A stretch of 64,000 bases of DNA. Source: Alcaligenes faecalis (GTDB lineage: Bacteria; Pseudomonadota; Gammaproteobacteria; Burkholderiales; Burkholderiaceae_B). The translations under genes and the position numbers were made by a program. Positions 1 through 9,809 of the stretch are shown here, piece after piece; positions within the stretch are counted from its first letter, which is position 1, and every line of letters begins with the position of its first letter. The notes under the pieces are model-generated. The model saw only the letters and a list, made by a program, of their open reading frames with translations. It was not told the origin of the DNA and searched no databases. The DNA is taken from assembly GCF_005311025.1 (NCBI RefSeq), contig NZ_CP031747.1, positions 868,001 to 932,000 on the forward strand. Direction: 5' to 3'.

Positions 1-17
1 AATCCCTGGAGGTGGCA

Positions 18-509
18 ATGTATTTCAAACACTCAGTAAAGCGATTAAGCCAAGCCGGTCAAAATGCCGTGGAGGAAGGTTTCCAACACTTCCCGGAGCG
101 AATCAAGCTGGCGATCGAACAGGCCGGCGGACCACAAAAACTGGCTGAAAAAGTGGGTGTGTCCCTATTGATTCTGCAAGGCTGGCAATCAGGCAAAACC
201 GAGCCCTCTCGTCTTGCTTTGATCAAGCTGGCCAAGGCCTCCAAGCTGCCTATTCAATGGTTAGCCTGCGGGGAAGAAAAGCTTGATAAACGGGTTCTTG
301 CTCAATCAAAGCCCAGCATGGCTGACATGGACTCGTTGGAAGAAATCATCCTGAAGATCAGGCAGTTATTTGTGCAGCAAAAGCTCAGCCTGCGCTCTCG
401 TGCCGAGGCTCAGGCGATTCGTCTGGTATACGAGTTCTATCTGCATCAAGGTCGTCAAATGGATGACGCCAGCCTGGACAGTTTGATTGAGCGTCTTGCC
501 CCTCAGTAA
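18..509 (+). CDS. XRE-family helix-turn-helix regulator
   Basis: A 163-residue protein with a Cro/CI-type helix-turn-helix near residues 25-75 (QKLAEKVGVSLLILQGWQSG followed by a second helix LALIKLAKASKLPIQWLACG). The C-terminal half is helical and unassigned. The family binds DNA and usually represses nearby promoters; the target here is unknown. The ATG at 18 is preferred because GGAGG lies at 8-12 with five bases of spacing. A GTG at 12 is in frame but overlaps that ribosome site. The gene stands alone, followed by about 660 bases without genes. A chromosomal housekeeping regulator or a relic of an acquired element are both possible. Confidence 0.75.
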   Translation: MYFKHSVKRLSQAGQNAVEEGFQHFPERIKLAIEQAGGPQKLAEKVGVSLLILQGWQSGKTEPSRLALIKLAKASKLPIQWLACGEEKLDKRVLAQSKPSMADMDSLEEIILKIRQLFVQQKLSLRSRAEAQAIRLVYEFYLHQGRQMDDASLDSLIERLAPQ

Positions 510-1141
510 ACCTATACGTACAAAACAAGGCACCTGATCATAAATTGGATGAAGCTAGGGCTATTCTGTTTCCATTAATCACACCTTAAGCTTCCCTGTG
601 CTGGCGAGCGTTTAATCTGCTCGACCAGCAACAGCACTGTCTCAAAAAAGATCTTTATGTTCTATTTGTAACTAACATTATTCCCCCTGCTTTGTCTAAA
701 CCCTTGGCCATATAAGTTTGAACCATTCAAGCATGAATCAAGAAATCAGGCCTGAAGATAAGAACCTCAGCGAAATTCATACAAAACTCTATGGCTGGAG
801 ATAGGCAAAACCCTAGGAAAAGTTGTAATCTCTGGCTTGATAAAGACATAAGACAGCTTATTCAATGCAGGTTTTGACCCATAAAAAAAGAACAAACAAG
901 GCTTAACGGAAACCGCCTTTTAAACGCTTTCGCTATTATTTTTATTTATAGCTATCGGGTAGATATCGAGCCATTTTTTTGAGCGTTTTAAGCTTGCCAG
1001 GGCCTCTCTCCAAACATACTTAGCCGCAGCGCATAGGGCCCCTTAACGGGGGTTCCTATTCAGCAGCCAACAAGCATCACAAACAAACTGCCGTCTGCCC
1101 TGAGCCCCACCTTTCAAGCTGCGCCCCGCTCCTCAGGCACA
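510..1141. other. AT-rich gap without a recognisable gene
   Basis: No convincing reading frame, tRNA or repeat is seen in about 630 bases. The middle part (roughly 640-970) is clearly more AT-rich than the neighbouring genes. A short GC-rich stretch near 1035-1060 (GGGCCCC then GGGGG) could form a small imperfect hairpin. The region separates the XRE gene from the convergent suf operon and may be an old insertion or a decayed gene. Confidence 0.5.
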
Positions 1142-1170
1142 AAAAAGCCTGCATGTTCTGCAGGCTTTTT
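1142..1170 (-). terminator. Rho-independent terminator of the suf operon
   Basis: AAAAAGCCTGCA and TGCAGGCTTTTT are perfect complementary arms around a five-base loop, flanked by A and T runs, so the site can work in both directions. It lies just after the sufT stop codon and ends the suf transcript. Confidence 0.85.
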
Positions 1171-1173
1171 CTA

Positions 1174-1734
1174 TTACAGCATCCCTAGTTGCAAGCGGGC
1201 TGATTCACTCATACGTTCCCGGCTCCACGGTGGATCCCAAACCAGATCCACTACGGCCTTCTCTACGCCCTGGATAGTCTCCAGCTTGTAGCGGGCCTCA
1301 TCGGCAATCATGGTGCCCATACCGCAACCAGGAGCCGTCAGCGTCATTTCCATGGTGATGGAGAACGCTTCTGGACCAGTCTGGCTCACATGACAAGCGT
1401 ACACCAAGCCCAGATTAACGATATCGACCGGAATCTCCGGATCATAAACGCTAGCCAGCACAATCCAGGCGGCGTCTTCAATGGTTTTTTCGCTCAGGGG
1501 CAGCTCGGGTACAAAAACCTCGGGCTTGTCCTGGGACTCAAAACCCAGCGCATCGGCATCGACACCTTCAATCCGGTACAGGTTGCCCTCTACCATCACG
1601 GTATAGCTGCCACCCAGCTTCTGGGTAATCGTTGCTGTACAACCCGCCTCGATCGTAACGGGAGCACCGTAAGGGATACTGACAGCCGGACAATCCCGGC
1701 TGACCAGCACATCATGTCGTTCAAAGTAGCTCAT
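1174..1734 (-). CDS. sufT: SufT, MIP18/DUF59-type iron-sulfur assembly factor
   Basis: A 186-residue protein. The C-terminal half is a DUF59/MIP18 domain with the conserved DPEIPVDIVNLGLVY segment and the reactive-cysteine motif TAPGCGMG. The N-terminal half is the extra domain found in SufT-type proteins. Members help mature or deliver Fe-S clusters to target proteins in the cytosol. It is the last gene of the suf operon, 15 bases after sufU and just before the terminator. The family assignment is firm; the exact step it performs is less well established. Confidence 0.9.
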   Translation of the reverse strand: MSYFERHDVLVSRDCPAVSIPYGAPVTIEAGCTATITQKLGGSYTVMVEGNLYRIEGVDADALGFESQDKPEVFVPELPLSEKTIEDAAWIVLASVYDPEIPVDIVNLGLVYACHVSQTGPEAFSITMEMTLTAPGCGMGTMIADEARYKLETIQGVEKAVVDLVWDPPWSRERMSESARLQLGML

Positions 1735-1749
1735 GGCTTGTTTGCGCCT

Positions 1750-2202
1750 TTATTCGGTTTGCGCGGTTTCTTTGGCCTGATTGATGGCGTTATGCAGGGT
1801 ATGCCAGGCCAGAGTGGCACATTTAACCCGTGCGGGGAATTCACGCACACCAGATAACACTTCCAGCTTGCCCAGATCTCGATCGGGATGGGCCTCTGTC
1901 AACATGGCGTGCATATCTTGAAAAAGAGACTCAAACTCGGCCAGACTCAGGCCTTTTACGGCTTCGGTCATCAAGGATGCCGAAGCCTTGGAAATAGCGC
2001 AGCCATGCCCCACAAAGCTGACTTTCTGCACAATGCCGTCTTCAACCACGGCGTACACAGCCAGTTGATCCCCACACAAGGGGTTATGGCCATTGGCAAA
2101 ATGGCTGGCGTTTTCTATTACTTCAAAGTTACGCGGGCTACGGTTATGGTCAAAAATGACCTCTTGGTAGAGCTCGCGCAACCCGTTGAAATCTTGGCTC
2201 AT
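1750..2202 (-). CDS. sufU: SufU, NifU-like Fe-S assembly / sulfur acceptor protein
   Basis: A 150-residue IscU/SufU fold with the three conserved cysteines at C43 (PLCGD), C68 (GHGCAIS) and C128 (VKCATLAW). D45 follows the first cysteine, as expected in this family. SufU-type proteins accept persulfide sulfur from SufS and pass it to the SufBCD scaffold; E. coli uses SufE instead. No sufE is seen here, so SufU probably fills that role. Its ATG abuts the sufS stop codon with no gap (TAAATG), pointing to translational coupling. Confidence 0.93.
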   Translation of the reverse strand: MSQDFNGLRELYQEVIFDHNRSPRNFEVIENASHFANGHNPLCGDQLAVYAVVEDGIVQKVSFVGHGCAISKASASLMTEAVKGLSLAEFESLFQDMHAMLTEAHPDRDLGKLEVLSGVREFPARVKCATLAWHTLHNAINQAKETAQTE

Positions 2203-3450
2203 TTAGCCAACTCCAAATAGTTTTTGAGCTTTGCGCACGCTGCCCAGCAAAGCATCAATATCAGCGTAATCGTTGTACAAAGCAAAGGAGGCACGAGCCG
2301 TACCGGGAATGCCAAAGCGCGTCATCAAGGGCATGGCACAGTGGTGACCGGCACGCACAGCAACGCCGTCCATGTCCAGAATGGTGCCCAGATCGTGCGG
2401 GTGAATACCGTCGACCAGGAAGGACACAATGCCTGCCTTGTGTGCGGCCGTACCAATAATGCGAATGCCAGGCATGGCCAGCAAGGCTTCGGTGGCGTAG
2501 TCCAGCAACAGCGCTTCATGGTCGGCAATACGCTGCATGCCTATACCCATCAAATAATCGATAGCGGCAGCCATGGTAATGGCACCAGCGATATTGGGCG
2601 TACCTGCCTCAAAGCGCTGTGGCACAGGGGCGTAATTACTTTGCTCGAAACTGACGGTGGTGATCATGTCACCGCCGCCCATCCAGGGCGACATGCTGTC
2701 CAGAATCTCGTAGCGCACGTACAAGGCGCCCATGCCGGTAGGACCGTACAGTTTATGGGCCGAAAACGTGTAAAAATCCGCATCCAGGGCTTGTACGTCC
2801 ACCACACCGTGGGGAACGGATTGGGCACCATCCACCAGCACCTTGGCGCCGACGGCATGCGCCTGACGGGTCATTTCAGCGATGGGGTTGATCGTGCCCA
2901 AGGCATTGGACACATGGCCCACAGCCAGCAGGCGGGTTCTCTCGTTGAGCAGTTGCTTGAAGGCTTCCTGATCCAGCTCACCGTTATCCAGCACAGGCAC
3001 CACGCGAATAACGGCACCGGTACGCTGGGCAACCAATTGCCAAGGCACGATATTGGAGTGATGCTCCAGGCCGGTCAGCAGAATCTCGTCGCCTGCTTTC
3101 AGGTTGTCCATGCCCCAGCTATAGGCCACCAGGTTGATGGATTCTGTGGTGCCACGTGTAAATACAATTTCTTCGTCGCGCGCGGCATTCAGAAATGCCC
3201 GCACTGTACTTCTGGCCTGATCGTACAGCTCAGTAGCATGCTGAGACAGCCAATGCACACCACGGTGGATGTTGGCATTGGACTGCTCATAGAATCGCGC
3301 CTCGGCTTCAATGACCGAGCGCGGCTTTTGCGTCGTCGCGCCATTGTCCAGATAGGACAGGCGTTGGCCCCGGATGGGGCGAGCCAGGATAGGAAAATCC
3401 TCGCGGTGATTCAGCAAACCAGCAGCAGTTACGGGCATAGGCGCATTCAT
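2203..3450 (-). CDS. sufS: SufS, group II cysteine desulfurase
   Basis: A 415-residue PLP enzyme that takes sulfur from cysteine and forms alanine. The PLP lysine lies in FSAHKLYGPTG and the catalytic cysteine in the RAGHHCAMPL motif typical of SufS/CsdA. The length is normal for the family. The start overlaps the sufD stop in an ATGA arrangement (3447-3450), and sufU follows at once. It supplies sulfur to SufBCD. Confidence 0.96.
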   Translation of the reverse strand: MNAPMPVTAAGLLNHREDFPILARPIRGQRLSYLDNGATTQKPRSVIEAEARFYEQSNANIHRGVHWLSQHATELYDQARSTVRAFLNAARDEEIVFTRGTTESINLVAYSWGMDNLKAGDEILLTGLEHHSNIVPWQLVAQRTGAVIRVVPVLDNGELDQEAFKQLLNERTRLLAVGHVSNALGTINPIAEMTRQAHAVGAKVLVDGAQSVPHGVVDVQALDADFYTFSAHKLYGPTGMGALYVRYEILDSMSPWMGGGDMITTVSFEQSNYAPVPQRFEAGTPNIAGAITMAAAIDYLMGIGMQRIADHEALLLDYATEALLAMPGIRIIGTAAHKAGIVSFLVDGIHPHDLGTILDMDGVAVRAGHHCAMPLMTRFGIPGTARASFALYNDYADIDALLGSVRKAQKLFGVG

Positions 3451-4754
3451 GCAAGATCTCCAAGGGCAAGACCGCCAGGCAACAAAGCATTAATACCGAC
3501 TGTGGCACGGCTACGCAGGCTCTCGGACGCAATGCGCTCCAGAGACTGAGCGGCAAATGCGTAAATCAGCATATTGCGTGCATCTTCCATGGTCATGCCA
3601 CGCGAGCGCAGGTAGAACAGGCTATCTGCATCCAGCTGACCCACAGTGGCACCGTGTGCACACTTGACGTCGTCGGCGTAGATTTCCAACTCAGGGCGGG
3701 AGTCTGCACGTGCCATCTTGGACAAGAGCAAGCTGTCCGAACGCTGTACCGAATCCGTACCATCCGCGCCCTTGCCTACCAATACGCGACCACTGAACAC
3801 GCCGCGGGCGGTGTCGGCCAAAATGCCACGGTAGAACTCACGGCTTTGGCAGTTAGGCTGAGCGTGATCAATGATGGTGTTGTGGTCCACGTGACGGCGG
3901 CCGTCCACAAAATACAAACCATTGAACAAGGTTTCGCAGCGCTCGCCGTTGAAAACAGTAGCAATATCGTTACGGGCTATACGGGCACCGAAAGACAGAG
4001 AGTGCGAATTGAATACCGAACCACGACCTTGCTGCACATCGATTGCGGCCAGGTGGAAGTCTTGCAAGGCTTCTTGCTGCAACTTCATGTGTGTCAGGTT
4101 GGCATCAGGAGCCACGTTCAGGCGAGTCACGGCGCTGCTCAAGGAAGCATCCGTTCCTTCCTGACCCACGTAGTGCTCAACCACCGTTGCACTGGCACCG
4201 GATTCCAAAGAAATCAGGTTGCGCGTAAAGCTGGCACTGCCACCTTGAGTGCGTACAAAAACCAGATGAACAGGCTGTTCCAGATGCTTGCCAGCGGCAA
4301 TATACAAGGCAGCACCATCCTGGGCCAAAGCCAGGTTCAAGGCAGCCGTCGAGGCACCCAGGGACTCGTCCCCGTAAGCCTGTTGCAGCCAGTCTGCATC
4401 TTGCTCCAGACAGGTGCTGAGCGAGGACAAACGCACGCCTGCTGGCAACTCATTCAGGTGCGACAAAGCCGCATCGTAGTGACCGTCCACAAAGACCAGG
4501 AAATAGCCGTCTTCTTGCTGGCGCACTGACGCCACCAGTTCTGCGGCCGAAGCCGACTTCTGAGGCGCAAAACTTTGTTGTTCCAGCAAAGCCAAAGAGG
4601 TGTGATGCCAGGCTTCAATACGCGTGGTTGGCCAGCCTTCTTGTGCGAAACGATCCAGCGCGCGCTGACGCACGGCGCTTAGCCATGGCAGGCCGGCTCC
4701 AGGTGCTTGTGCAGCCTGAGCGGCAAAGCTGTTGACCCAATCCGGCAGACTCAT
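3447..4754 (-). CDS. sufD: SufD, Fe-S scaffold complex subunit
   Basis: A 435-residue beta-helix protein of the SufB/SufD family. The C-terminal signature [18 protein letters not shown] and the conserved [12 protein letters not shown] segment are present. It forms the SufBC2D complex in the cytosol, where clusters are built. The ATG at 4754 is chosen because it overlaps the sufC stop by four bases (ATGA at 4751-4754). A longer frame extends upstream inside sufC but gives a non-homologous 17-residue leader. Confidence 0.94.
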   Translation of the reverse strand: MSLPDWVNSFAAQAAQAPGAGLPWLSAVRQRALDRFAQEGWPTTRIEAWHHTSLALLEQQSFAPQKSASAAELVASVRQQEDGYFLVFVDGHYDAALSHLNELPAGVRLSSLSTCLEQDADWLQQAYGDESLGASTAALNLALAQDGAALYIAAGKHLEQPVHLVFVRTQGGSASFTRNLISLESGASATVVEHYVGQEGTDASLSSAVTRLNVAPDANLTHMKLQQEALQDFHLAAIDVQQGRGSVFNSHSLSFGARIARNDIATVFNGERCETLFNGLYFVDGRRHVDHNTIIDHAQPNCQSREFYRGILADTARGVFSGRVLVGKGADGTDSVQRSDSLLLSKMARADSRPELEIYADDVKCAHGATVGQLDADSLFYLRSRGMTMEDARNMLIYAFAAQSLERIASESLRSRATVGINALLPGGLALGDLA

Positions 4755-5530
4755 ACCGCAGCTCCCTTGGCTTTTTGTTCGGCAGCTGCTTGTTCCAGCA
4801 CCCAACCGTAGCCACGCTCTTCCAGTTCCAGAGCCAATTCACGGCCACCGGAACGAATGATCTTGCCGCCGGCCAATACGTGCACAAAGTCAGGCACGAT
4901 GTAGTCCAGCAGACGTTGGTAGTGAGTAATCACCAGCAAGGAGCGCTCGGGGGAACGCAGGCGGTTCACGCCGTCAGCCACCACACGCAAAGCGTCAATA
5001 TCCAGACCGGAGTCGGTTTCGTCCAGGATGGCCAGCTTGGGTTCCAGCAGGCTCATTTGCAGAACTTCGTTGCGTTTCTTTTCGCCGCCGGAAAAACCTT
5101 CGTTCACGGAGCGGTACAGAAACTCTTCGCGCATGCCAACCGTCTTCATTTCCTCTTTGACACGCTTGAGGAAGTCCATGGCGTCCAGCTCGGGCAAGCC
5201 CTGATGACGGCGCACGGCGTTCACGGAAGCACGCAGGAAGTAGGCGTTGGACACACCGGGAATTTCGATGGGGTACTGGAATGCCAGGAACAGACCGGAA
5301 CGGGCGCGGTCTTCAATCTTCATTTCCAGCAGATCTTGACCCAGCCAGTCAACCGAACCGCCTTCCACGGTGTAGTCTTCACGACCGGCCAGAACCTGGG
5401 ACAAGGTGCTCTTGCCCGAGCCGTTCGGGCCCATGATGGCGTGGACTTCACCGGGTTTGATTTCCAGGTTCAGACCTTTAAGGATAGGTTTATCTTCAAC
5501 CGAAGCGCGCAAATCTTTAATCGTCAGCAT
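4751..5530 (-). CDS. sufC: SufC, Fe-S assembly ATPase
   Basis: A 259-residue ABC-type ATPase without a membrane domain. Walker A is GPNGSGKST, the signature is [13 protein letters not shown] and Walker B is [12 protein letters not shown], the standard SufC form. It drives shape changes in the SufBC2D complex during cluster assembly. It sits between sufB (13-base gap) and sufD (4-base overlap). Confidence 0.97.
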   Translation of the reverse strand: MLTIKDLRASVEDKPILKGLNLEIKPGEVHAIMGPNGSGKSTLSQVLAGREDYTVEGGSVDWLGQDLLEMKIEDRARSGLFLAFQYPIEIPGVSNAYFLRASVNAVRRHQGLPELDAMDFLKRVKEEMKTVGMREEFLYRSVNEGFSGGEKKRNEVLQMSLLEPKLAILDETDSGLDIDALRVVADGVNRLRSPERSLLVITHYQRLLDYIVPDFVHVLAGGKIIRSGGRELALELEERGYGWVLEQAAAEQKAKGAAV

Positions 5531-5543
5531 TTCATTATTCTCC

Positions 5544-6992
5544 TTAACCTACACTGCCTTCCAAGCTGACGCCGAGCAAATTCTGTGCTTCGACCGCAAA
5601 CTCCATGGGCAATTCTTTAATCACTTCTTTACAAAAGCCGTTCACGATCATGGAGACGGCATCTTCGGCAGTCAGGCCGCGCTGCATGGCATAAAAGAGC
5701 TGGTCCTCGCCAATGCGCGAAGCGGTTGCTTCATGTTCCACACTGGCGCTGGGGTTCTGCACTTCCATGGTTGGGAAGGTGTGTGCAGCACAGCGCTTGC
5801 CGATCAGCAGCGAATCACACTGGGTGTAATTGCGGGCGTTTTCTGCCTTGGGGGTAATACGAACCAGGCCGCGATAGGTATTGATACCTTGGCCCGCCGA
5901 AATCCCCTTGGAGATAATCGTGCTGCGGGTATTGCGACCCATATGAATCATTTTGGTGCCGGTATCGGCTTGCTGGCGGTGGTTGCTCAGGGCGACCGAG
6001 TAGAACTCGCCTTGGGAATCATCGCCGCGCAGCACCACGCTGGGGTATTTCCAGGTGATGGCCGAGCCGGTTTCAACCTGCGTCCAGGAGATGTGCGAAC
6101 GTACGCCACGGCATTCGCCACGCTTGGTGACGAAGTTGTAAATACCGCCTACGCCGTCTTTATCGCCGGGGTACCAGTTTTGCACGGTGGAGTACTTGAT
6201 CTTGGCGTCGTCCAAGGCGACCAGTTCCACGACCGCTGCGTGCAACTGGTTTTCATCGCGCATCGGCGCCGTACAGCCTTCCAGATAGCTGACCGAAGCG
6301 CCCTCTTCCGCAATAATCAAGGTGCGCTCGAACTGACCAGTGTCGCGGGCATTGATGCGGAAGTAGGTGGACAGCTCCATCGGGCAGCGTACGCCTTTGG
6401 GGATGAACACAAAGGAGCCATCGGAGAACACGGCCGAGTTCAGGGCGGCGTAGAAGTTGTCGCTAGGAGGGACAACCGTACCCAGATACTTTTTCACCAG
6501 TTCCGGATATTCACGCACGGCCTCGGAAAAGGAACAGAAGATCACGCCCACTTCTTCCAGCTCTTTGCGGAAGGTGGTGGCCACCGAGACCGAGTCAAAC
6601 ACGGCGTCAACCGCCACACCGGCCAGACGCGCGCGCTCGTGCAAAGGCACACCCAGTTTTTCATAGGTGCGCAGCAATTCAGGATCCACCTCGTCCAGGC
6701 TCTTGGGGCCGTCGGCCTTGCTCTTGGGCGCGGAGTAGTAGCTGATGTCCTGGAAGTCGATAGGTGGATATTCCACAATCGACCACTTGGGATACTTCAT
6801 GGTCAGCCACTGGCGGTAAGCAGCCAGGCGCCATTCCAGCATGAACTCCGGTTCGCGTTTTTTCGCGGACAGGAAACGGATGACGTCTTCGTTCAGACCT
6901 TTCGGTATGGTTTCAGACTCGATGTCGGTGACAAAGCCTGCCTCGTAATCACGATCGAGGAAGGTGTCCAGATGTTCGTTGACGGTACTCAT
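5544..6992 (-). CDS. sufB: SufB, Fe-S cluster scaffold
   Basis: A 482-residue scaffold protein, the usual family length, with the conserved TQCDSLLIG cysteine segment and the C-terminal [15 protein letters not shown] motif. It is the main site of cluster assembly in SufBC2D. The ATG overlaps the regulator's stop codon by four bases (6989-6992), so regulator and sufB are translated in tandem from one message. Confidence 0.97.
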   Translation of the reverse strand: MSTVNEHLDTFLDRDYEAGFVTDIESETIPKGLNEDVIRFLSAKKREPEFMLEWRLAAYRQWLTMKYPKWSIVEYPPIDFQDISYYSAPKSKADGPKSLDEVDPELLRTYEKLGVPLHERARLAGVAVDAVFDSVSVATTFRKELEEVGVIFCSFSEAVREYPELVKKYLGTVVPPSDNFYAALNSAVFSDGSFVFIPKGVRCPMELSTYFRINARDTGQFERTLIIAEEGASVSYLEGCTAPMRDENQLHAAVVELVALDDAKIKYSTVQNWYPGDKDGVGGIYNFVTKRGECRGVRSHISWTQVETGSAITWKYPSVVLRGDDSQGEFYSVALSNHRQQADTGTKMIHMGRNTRSTIISKGISAGQGINTYRGLVRITPKAENARNYTQCDSLLIGKRCAAHTFPTMEVQNPSASVEHEATASRIGEDQLFYAMQRGLTAEDAVSMIVNGFCKEVIKELPMEFAVEAQNLLGVSLEGSVG

Positions 6993-7483
6993 TCGGTTAA
7001 CTCCACGTTGGAGGTGTTCGCCTTGTTTCTGTTTTTCAATTCGGGACCCGGCTTGTGTGTCAGGGGAAATTCGTTAACGGGCACGCGTATCATGTCTGCA
7101 ACACTGACCTCTTCCAAGGTGCGTCGGACAATATCGTTGATACGCTGCCAATTACTGCGTATATGGCAATCTGACTCCACGGAACAGGCTCCAGGAGTAG
7201 CTACACATTCAGTCAAGCCAAAGGGCTGATCTTCCAGTGCATCAATAATCTGCGCTACACTTATCTGTTTGGCGGGGCGGCCCAACACATACCCTCCGCG
7301 TGCGCCTCGGCTGCTGATGACCAGCTCGTGCTGGCCCAGCAGTTTAAGCACCTTGCTGACAGTCGGTTGGCCCAAACCCAGGATGGCGGCCAAGTCAGAC
7401 GCACTGAACACACGGTCTGGATCGCCAGCCATGTGTGTCAGCACCAAAGTGCCGTAATCAATGATTTTACTGATTCGCAGCAT
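6989..7483 (-). CDS. sufR: SufR/IscR-like Rrf2-family regulator of the suf operon
   Basis: A 164-residue Rrf2 protein with a winged helix ([20 protein letters not shown]) and three cysteines, C93, C100 and C106, spaced like the cluster ligands of IscR. It probably holds an Fe-S cluster and represses the operon when clusters are plentiful, as for suf regulators of Xanthomonas and Acinetobacter type. The ATG at 7483 is preferred. An upstream in-frame ATG at 7513 directly abuts the predicted -10 box, so it would not be on the message. GAGAG lies just upstream of 7483. It is the first gene of the operon, next to a palindromic operator. Confidence 0.9.
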   Translation of the reverse strand: MLRISKIIDYGTLVLTHMAGDPDRVFSASDLAAILGLGQPTVSKVLKLLGQHELVISSRGARGGYVLGRPAKQISVAQIIDALEDQPFGLTECVATPGACSVESDCHIRSNWQRINDIVRRTLEEVSVADMIRVPVNEFPLTHKPGPELKNRNKANTSNVELTE

Positions 7484-7510
7484 TCCTTCTCTCTGAACAG
7501 GTCGTAGAGC

Positions 7511-7542
7511 CATATAGTACCGCTTTGGTACTATATGGTCAA
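7511..7542 (-). promoter_or_regulatory. suf promoter with palindromic operator
   Basis: On the minus strand a sigma-70-like -35 (TTGACC, 7542-7537) and -10 (TACTAT, 7519-7514) are separated by exactly 17 bases. A perfect inverted repeat fills this interval and covers the -10: CATATAGTACC (7511-7521), five bases, GGTACTATATG (7527-7537). A bound Rrf2 dimer would block polymerase. Direct autoregulation by the adjacent sufR product is inferred, not shown. Confidence 0.8.
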
Positions 7543-7543
7543 A

Positions 7544-9346
7544 TTATCCCTCCAGACTTTGCTGGATATTCCACATCCGGGCATAGGCGCCATCCAGGGC
7601 TAAAAGCTCGCTGTGCGTGCCCTGCTCCACGATCTGTCCGCGCTCCAGAACCAGAATCAAATCCGCGTCCGTAATCGTGGAAAGTCGGTGAGCAATGATC
7701 AAGGTGGTGCGGTCGCGGGCAATCTCGTTCAACTCCGCCTGAATCGCCCGTTCCGTACGTGTGTCCAGCGCACTGGTAGCTTCGTCCAGAATCAGCACCG
7801 GCGGGTTCTTCAGCAAGGTACGGGCAATAGCCACGCGCTGCTTTTCGCCCCCGGACAACTTCAAGCCGCGTTCACCCACGATGGTTTCGTAACCATCGGG
7901 CAGGCTTTCGATGAAGTCGTGGATACTGGCGGCCCGTGCTGCTGCCACGATCTGCTCTTTACTGGCCTCAGGACGGCCATACGCGATATTATGCAAAATC
8001 GTATCGTTGAACAGGACCGTATCCTGGGGAACGATACCGATATGACGGCGCAAGCTCTCTTGCGTCCATTCGCGCAGCTCGCGCTCATTGAACAGGATGC
8101 GGCCTTCCGTCACATCGTAGAAACGAAACAAAAGACGCGACAAGGTGGATTTACCTGCGCCCGAAGAACCCACCACCGCTACCGTCTTGCCGGCGGGGAT
8201 CTCGAAACTCAGGTTTTGAATGACTTTGCGACGGCTGTCATAGGCAAAGCTGACGTTCTCGAAACGCACACCCGCCTGCTCACAGGACAAGACCTGGGCA
8301 TCCGGCGCATCTTTCACCTCTTGCTTGCGACGCAGCAAGGAGAACAGGCGCTCCATATCAGCCAGTGAATTCTTGATTTCACGGTAAACAAAACCCAGAA
8401 AGTTCAAAGGCGCATAAAGCTGAGTCAGGAAGGCAGACACCAGCACAACGTCACCCACCGTCATGGTTCCGGCCAGCACACCTTGCGCCGACATGAACAG
8501 CAAGGCCGTCACCCCAACACTGATAATCGAGGCCTGACCAATATTGAGCAGGTTCAGCGATACCTGATTACGCACGGCAGCCTGGACCCACTGGCCCATA
8601 TTCTGATCGTAGCGATTGATCTCGTAATCCTCGTTACCGAAGTATTTGACTGTCTCGTAATTGAGCAAGGCATCAATCGCGCGAGAGTTGGCACGACTGT
8701 CCAAGTCGTTCATGGCTCGCCGATAACGCATGCGCCGCTCAGTCACCAGCAAGGTGAACACAATATAGGCCGCAATCGTCCCCAAGGTCACCGCCGCGAA
8801 GGCCCAGTCGTATCGCCAGAGCAAGATGCCACAGACCAGAGCTATTTCCAGCAAGGTTGGCAAAATATTGAAGACCAGGAAATTCAGCAGAAAGCTAACG
8901 CCTTTGGTGCCCCGTTCAATATCCCGGCTCAAGCCACCTGTCTGGCGTTCGGTATGAAAGCGCAAGGACAGATCCAGCAGGTGCCGAAAGACGTGGTTCG
9001 CAATCAGCCGCACCGACCCTTGCGTGACTCGCGCAAACAGGGCATCCCGTATTTCACCAAAAGCGCTGGAGGCCAGACGTACGGCTCCATATCCCAACAA
9101 GGCGGCCACCGGCAGCATCAAAGCCGTAGCGGGCAGACTCAACGCATCGATTACCTGCTTCAGGTAGATCGGCATCATCACGGTGGCGACTTTTGCCAGC
9201 AGCAAACAGGACAAAGCCAAGACCACGCGAGTCTTGAATCGCCAAACGTAAGGAAATAAGGATTTCAGGGTGCTCAGACCACCGGAGACACCATCAAGCA
9301 CTTCAGGACGAGGAGGCACACGCAATAGGTCCGTGTTCAACAGCAC
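7544..9346 (-). CDS. Atm1/HMT1-type ABC exporter (fused permease and ATPase)
   Basis: A roughly 600-residue half-transporter. The N-terminal half has about six membrane helices and the Atm1-like segments YFGNEDYE and LNLLNIGQ. The ATPase domain has Walker A GSSGAGKST, signature LSGGEKQRVAIART and Walker B LILDEATSALD. Atm1-type exporters move glutathione-linked sulfur or metal conjugates and are tied to Fe-S or heavy-metal balance. Its place just upstream of sufR on the same strand fits this role. The start is unclear: no nearby ATG exists, GTG at 9346 gives the usual N-terminus (LLNTDLLRVPPRPEV), and TTG codons at 9340 or 9403 are alternatives. The stop lies two bases from the suf -35. Confidence 0.88.
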   Translation of the reverse strand: MLLNTDLLRVPPRPEVLDGVSGGLSTLKSLFPYVWRFKTRVVLALSCLLLAKVATVMMPIYLKQVIDALSLPATALMLPVAALLGYGAVRLASSAFGEIRDALFARVTQGSVRLIANHVFRHLLDLSLRFHTERQTGGLSRDIERGTKGVSFLLNFLVFNILPTLLEIALVCGILLWRYDWAFAAVTLGTIAAYIVFTLLVTERRMRYRRAMNDLDSRANSRAIDALLNYETVKYFGNEDYEINRYDQNMGQWVQAAVRNQVSLNLLNIGQASIISVGVTALLFMSAQGVLAGTMTVGDVVLVSAFLTQLYAPLNFLGFVYREIKNSLADMERLFSLLRRKQEVKDAPDAQVLSCEQAGVRFENVSFAYDSRRKVIQNLSFEIPAGKTVAVVGSSGAGKSTLSRLLFRFYDVTEGRILFNERELREWTQESLRRHIGIVPQDTVLFNDTILHNIAYGRPEASKEQIVAAARAASIHDFIESLPDGYETIVGERGLKLSGGEKQRVAIARTLLKNPPVLILDEATSALDTRTERAIQAELNEIARDRTTLIIAHRLSTITDADLILVLERGQIVEQGTHSELLALDGAYARMWNIQQSLEG

Positions 9347-9809
9347 AAAGCCGAAAAACCGCGGACAGCTTAAAAATAAGTTGCAGCACAACGCTGGAAT
9401 CAAGGCAGGACAAGCAGACTATGCTTTCCACTGGCAGGCAGGCCCTGCCATGTCCTTGATGCGAATACAGAAATGAGGTTCTACGCCTGGGAAATTATCA
9501 AAACTGCCAGGCAGCACATAACGAATAAGTATAGCCGTTTGAGCTGCTTATCCCTGCCAAGACCCTGCCGTCGGCGTGCTTGTTTGGCAGATTATTGACC
9601 TGCAAACCACAGTCACACGAATAAGGGACCTGACCAGCAAGTATCCAGTGCTGAAAATCGGGAAATTCACGGCTTGTCACTGCAAAGAAAATGCTGGCAA
9701 TCCAGCACTTTGTTACCTTCAAGCCTTCAACGAAAGGCATACAATACCTGCTTGTCTGAAACTGGCGCAGACACAGTAAAAATAGCGCCCGATACCAGAC
9801 ATCTGGCTC
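9347..9809. other. Divergent intergenic region between ABC exporter and sigma fusion gene
   Basis: About 460 bases with no convincing gene. It must hold the promoters of the exporter (minus) and of the sigma/anti-sigma fusion gene (plus). No strong sigma-70 pair or inverted repeat was picked out by eye. Short frames on either strand here lack a good ribosome site. Confidence 0.5.

Noticed and set aside
5406-7229. A 607-residue frame on the plus strand opposite sufC/sufB
   Set aside because: It is antisense to firmly identified suf genes and shows no recognisable domain; its composition fits a shadow frame.
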